Positions 62,817 through 64,000 of a stretch of 64,000 nt of DNA are shown here, in pieces. A program made the translations under genes and the position numbers. Numbering within the stretch: the stretch's first letter is position 1; each line of letters begins with the position of its first letter. The DNA comes from Acidobacteriota bacterium (lineage in GTDB: Bacteria > Acidobacteriota > Aminicenantia > Aminicenantales > Saccharicenantaceae): the NCBI GenBank assembly GCA_022711665.1, contig JAKLEN010000003.1, positions 186,001 through 250,000 on the forward strand. Direction: 5' to 3'. The notes beneath the pieces are model-generated. The model was not told the DNA's origin. It did no database searches and was given only the letters and a program-made list of their open reading frames with translations.

Positions 62817-63191
62817 ATGACTCAGAAGATCAATGTCCGGCCGAACCGCCCGTCGCTCGTGATGGGGCTCGTCGTCACTTCGGCGTTCCTTATCTTCGGC
62901 ATCGTCTTTATGATCGTGCTGGCCAAGGAGCGGTCCTGGGTAGGCGTCGGCTTCATTGCCTTCTGGATCCTGATCATCCTGGTCCTGATAGGCTACCTCG
63001 TCTACATGCTCGCGACCCGCAGGACCGTCGCCGATATCGAGACCGAGACAGACGCCCCGCCGTCCGCCGGCGAGTCCGCTCCGGACTTCGACGCCAAGCT
63101 GCGCAAGCTCGAGGCCCTGAAGAAGGACGGCCTCCTCACGGACGAGGAATATCAGGCGAAAAGAGCCGAGATCATGAAGAAAGAGTGGTAG
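62817..63191 (+). CDS. Small membrane protein with SHOCT domain
   Basis: 124 residues; AAGGAGG (62805-62811) lies five bases before ATG 62817. Two membrane segments (VMGLVVTSAFLIFGIVFMIV and VGVGFIAFWILIILVLIGYL) are followed by a linker. A C-terminal SHOCT motif (LRKLEALKKDGLLTDEEYQA, about 95-120) closes it, a short helical hairpin found at the ends of many bacterial proteins and thought to mediate oligomerisation. Function unknown. It is convergent with the next small membrane gene, 12 bp away. Confidence 0.85.
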   Translation: MTQKINVRPNRPSLVMGLVVTSAFLIFGIVFMIVLAKERSWVGVGFIAFWILIILVLIGYLVYMLATRRTVADIETETDAPPSAGESAPDFDAKLRKLEALKKDGLLTDEEYQAKRAEIMKKEW

Positions 63192-63203
63192 ATCGAGCCG
63201 GCC

Positions 63204-63464
63204 TTATCCGGCCTTGGTTTCCCGCTTCGCCCGCTTGCGGGCGCCGTAGTTCAGGACGTTGTAGATCATCATCCCGACGCAGTAGGTGAACCAGACGATC
63301 CCGAAGACGATCTTGAGGGCCTTCTGGCCGCCCGAGAGCTCGTCGCCGGCTCCTAGGCTCAGGACGACGAACCCGACGACCATCAGGAGAACGGCAACCA
63401 CCAGCCAGACGAGCGAACGGAATGGGGACTTCTGGGACGTCTTGTCGTGCGGCGCGTCGTTCAT
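63204..63464 (-). CDS. Small membrane protein of unknown function, 86 residues
   Basis: ATG 63464 has GGAGG six bases upstream; a longer in-frame form starting at 63566 has no ribosome site. Two membrane segments (LVWLVVAVLLMVVGFVVLSL and a second beginning ALKIVFGIVWFTYCVGMMIY) are flanked by Lys/Arg-rich tails, putting both ends in the cytoplasm. A possible minus-strand promoter lies upstream (TATATT near 63510, in an AT-rich patch). No family recognised. Confidence 0.7.
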   Translation of the reverse strand: MNDAPHDKTSQKSPFRSLVWLVVAVLLMVVGFVVLSLGAGDELSGGQKALKIVFGIVWFTYCVGMMIYNVLNYGARKRAKRETKAG

Positions 63465-63574
63465 GGCAGCCTCCTGGCTTGACTTCCGGCCGAAATTTTC
63501 ATTGAATATAGCACGATTCGCGGCCGCTGACGAGAAGAACGCGCGACGGGCCCTCCATCCCGTCACCCTTGCAT

Positions 63575-63592
63575 ATCACCCCTGGGGGTGAT
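63575..63592. promoter_or_regulatory. 18-bp perfect palindrome, candidate operator
   Basis: ATCACCCCTGGGGGTGAT is an exact inverted repeat (8-bp arms, TG centre). It ends on the first base of TTGACC (63592-63597), a candidate -35 for the Cys-rich gene; a weak -10 (CAAGAT, 63615-63620) is 17 bp on. The position suits a repressor site. The rest of 63465-63666 has no gene. Confidence 0.5.
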
Positions 63593-63666
63593 TGACCGGC
63601 CGCCCGGTTCGCGTCAAGATGGTCGCGGATCAGTGAATTCCGGTCGAGCGAAGGAGTTTGCCAAGC

Positions 63667-64000
63667 ATGTCCAAGCGCAATGACAGCCCCTCATCGAAGG
63701 CCGAAACGGACGTCAAGCCCGCCGGGGAAAAGACGATGAAGCGCCGCGATTTCGTCGGCGCCATGGCCAAGGCGGCCATCCCGACGATCGCCGTCCTGGC
63801 CCTGACCCGTCCGGGCCGCCTGTCGGCCAAGCCGGCCGCGAAAGGCGGGGACCTCGACAAGGGCTTCTCCAAGGGCCCGAACGACTGCATCGTCACCTGC
63901 GAGAACGGCTGCCGCGGCTGCGAAGGCGAATGCCTGGGCACCTGCAAGGACGCCTGCTTCCTGACGTGCGAAGGCTCCTGCAAGTACACCTGCGAGGGCG
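63667..64000 (+). CDS. Tat-signal, Cys-rich CXXX-repeat protein (partial; possible RiPP precursor)
   Basis: AAGGAG (63651-63656) is ten bases before ATG 63667. The frame stays open to the window end (111 codons). Residues 1-23 are a polar leader. MKRRDFVGAMAKAAIPTIAV (24-43) is a Tat-type signal. From residue 74, Cys occurs at 74, 78, 82, 85, 89, 93, 97, 101, 105 and 109, nearly all spaced CXXX, with Gly, Thr and Glu between. Known families with this pattern are CXXX-repeat peptides modified by radical SAM maturases, and some metal-binding or disulfide-rich proteins. The C-terminus, and any maturase downstream, lie outside the window. A Tat signal on such a core is unusual. ATG 63736 (residue 24) is another possible start. 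Confidence 0.72.
   Translation, partial: MSKRNDSPSSKAETDVKPAGEKTMKRRDFVGAMAKAAIPTIAVLALTRPGRLSAKPAAKGGDLDKGFSKGPNDCIVTCENGCRGCEGECLGTCKDACFLTCEGSCKYTCEG

Overview
The window is a GC-rich bacterial chromosome segment from a heterotroph with an outer membrane. Three features point to Acidobacteriota or the related Candidatus Aminicenantes: a secreted protein of the 'VWFA-related Acidobacterial' type (37.9 kb), a GWxTD/TPR protein (45.8 kb), and an Oar-like TonB-dependent receptor with an N-terminal carboxypeptidase-regulatory domain (39.4 kb). Many exported proteins carry Tat or lipoprotein signals. The lineage call is an inference from protein families; no rRNA is present.

Region 1 (1-8.5 kb, + strand) is a run of secreted enzymes: the end of one GH95-like protein, a complete GH95 alpha-L-fucosidase, a Tat-exported DUF3863-like protein, a propeller-like lipoprotein and a DPP-IV-type S9 peptidase. 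Region 2 (8.5-28.2 kb) is the core of the window, two divergent operons that look like a sulfated-glycan degradation locus. The leftward operon has a PfkB sugar kinase, a GH106-like enzyme, an S1 sulfatase, a URO-D/cobamide-methyltransferase-like protein and a second S1 sulfatase. The rightward operon has a GH36-like alpha-galactosidase, a third S1 sulfatase, an anaerobic sulfatase-maturating radical SAM enzyme, a second GH106-like enzyme and a GH89 alpha-N-acetylglucosaminidase. The two operons share a 66-bp intergenic region with overlapping divergent promoters. All three sulfatases keep the Cys that the maturase would convert to formylglycine.

Region 3 (28.1-35.8 kb, - strand) holds a GH63-like glycosidase, an M1 aminopeptidase, an M24 Xaa-Pro peptidase and a LamG protein in a compact operon. 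Region 4 (36-47.9 kb, + strand) holds an unknown secreted protein, the VWFA-type protein, the TonB-dependent receptor (TTG start, sigma-54-like promoter), a sulfatase-superfamily/TPR protein without a formylglycine site, a TPR protein and the GWxTD protein. Region 5 (47.9-59.2 kb, - strand) holds a GDP-mannose 3,5-epimerase-like enzyme, two tandem paralogous secreted proteins, a beta-lactamase-family hydrolase, a MerR/TipA regulator with a 19-bp-spacer promoter, a cluster of four short repeats, an M28 peptidase ending in a PqqD-like domain, a nitroreductase, a 107-bp hairpin element and a GH78 alpha-L-rhamnosidase.

Region 6 (59.4-64 kb) starts with tRNA-Ala(GGC), followed by a visibly AT-richer segment with an unrecognised 711-residue exported protein (possible island), then small membrane proteins. 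The window ends inside a gene for a Tat-signal protein with Cys at every fourth residue (ten Cys in 36 residues). This resembles precursors of CXXX-repeat, radical-SAM-modified peptides and is the best candidate here for an undescribed system.
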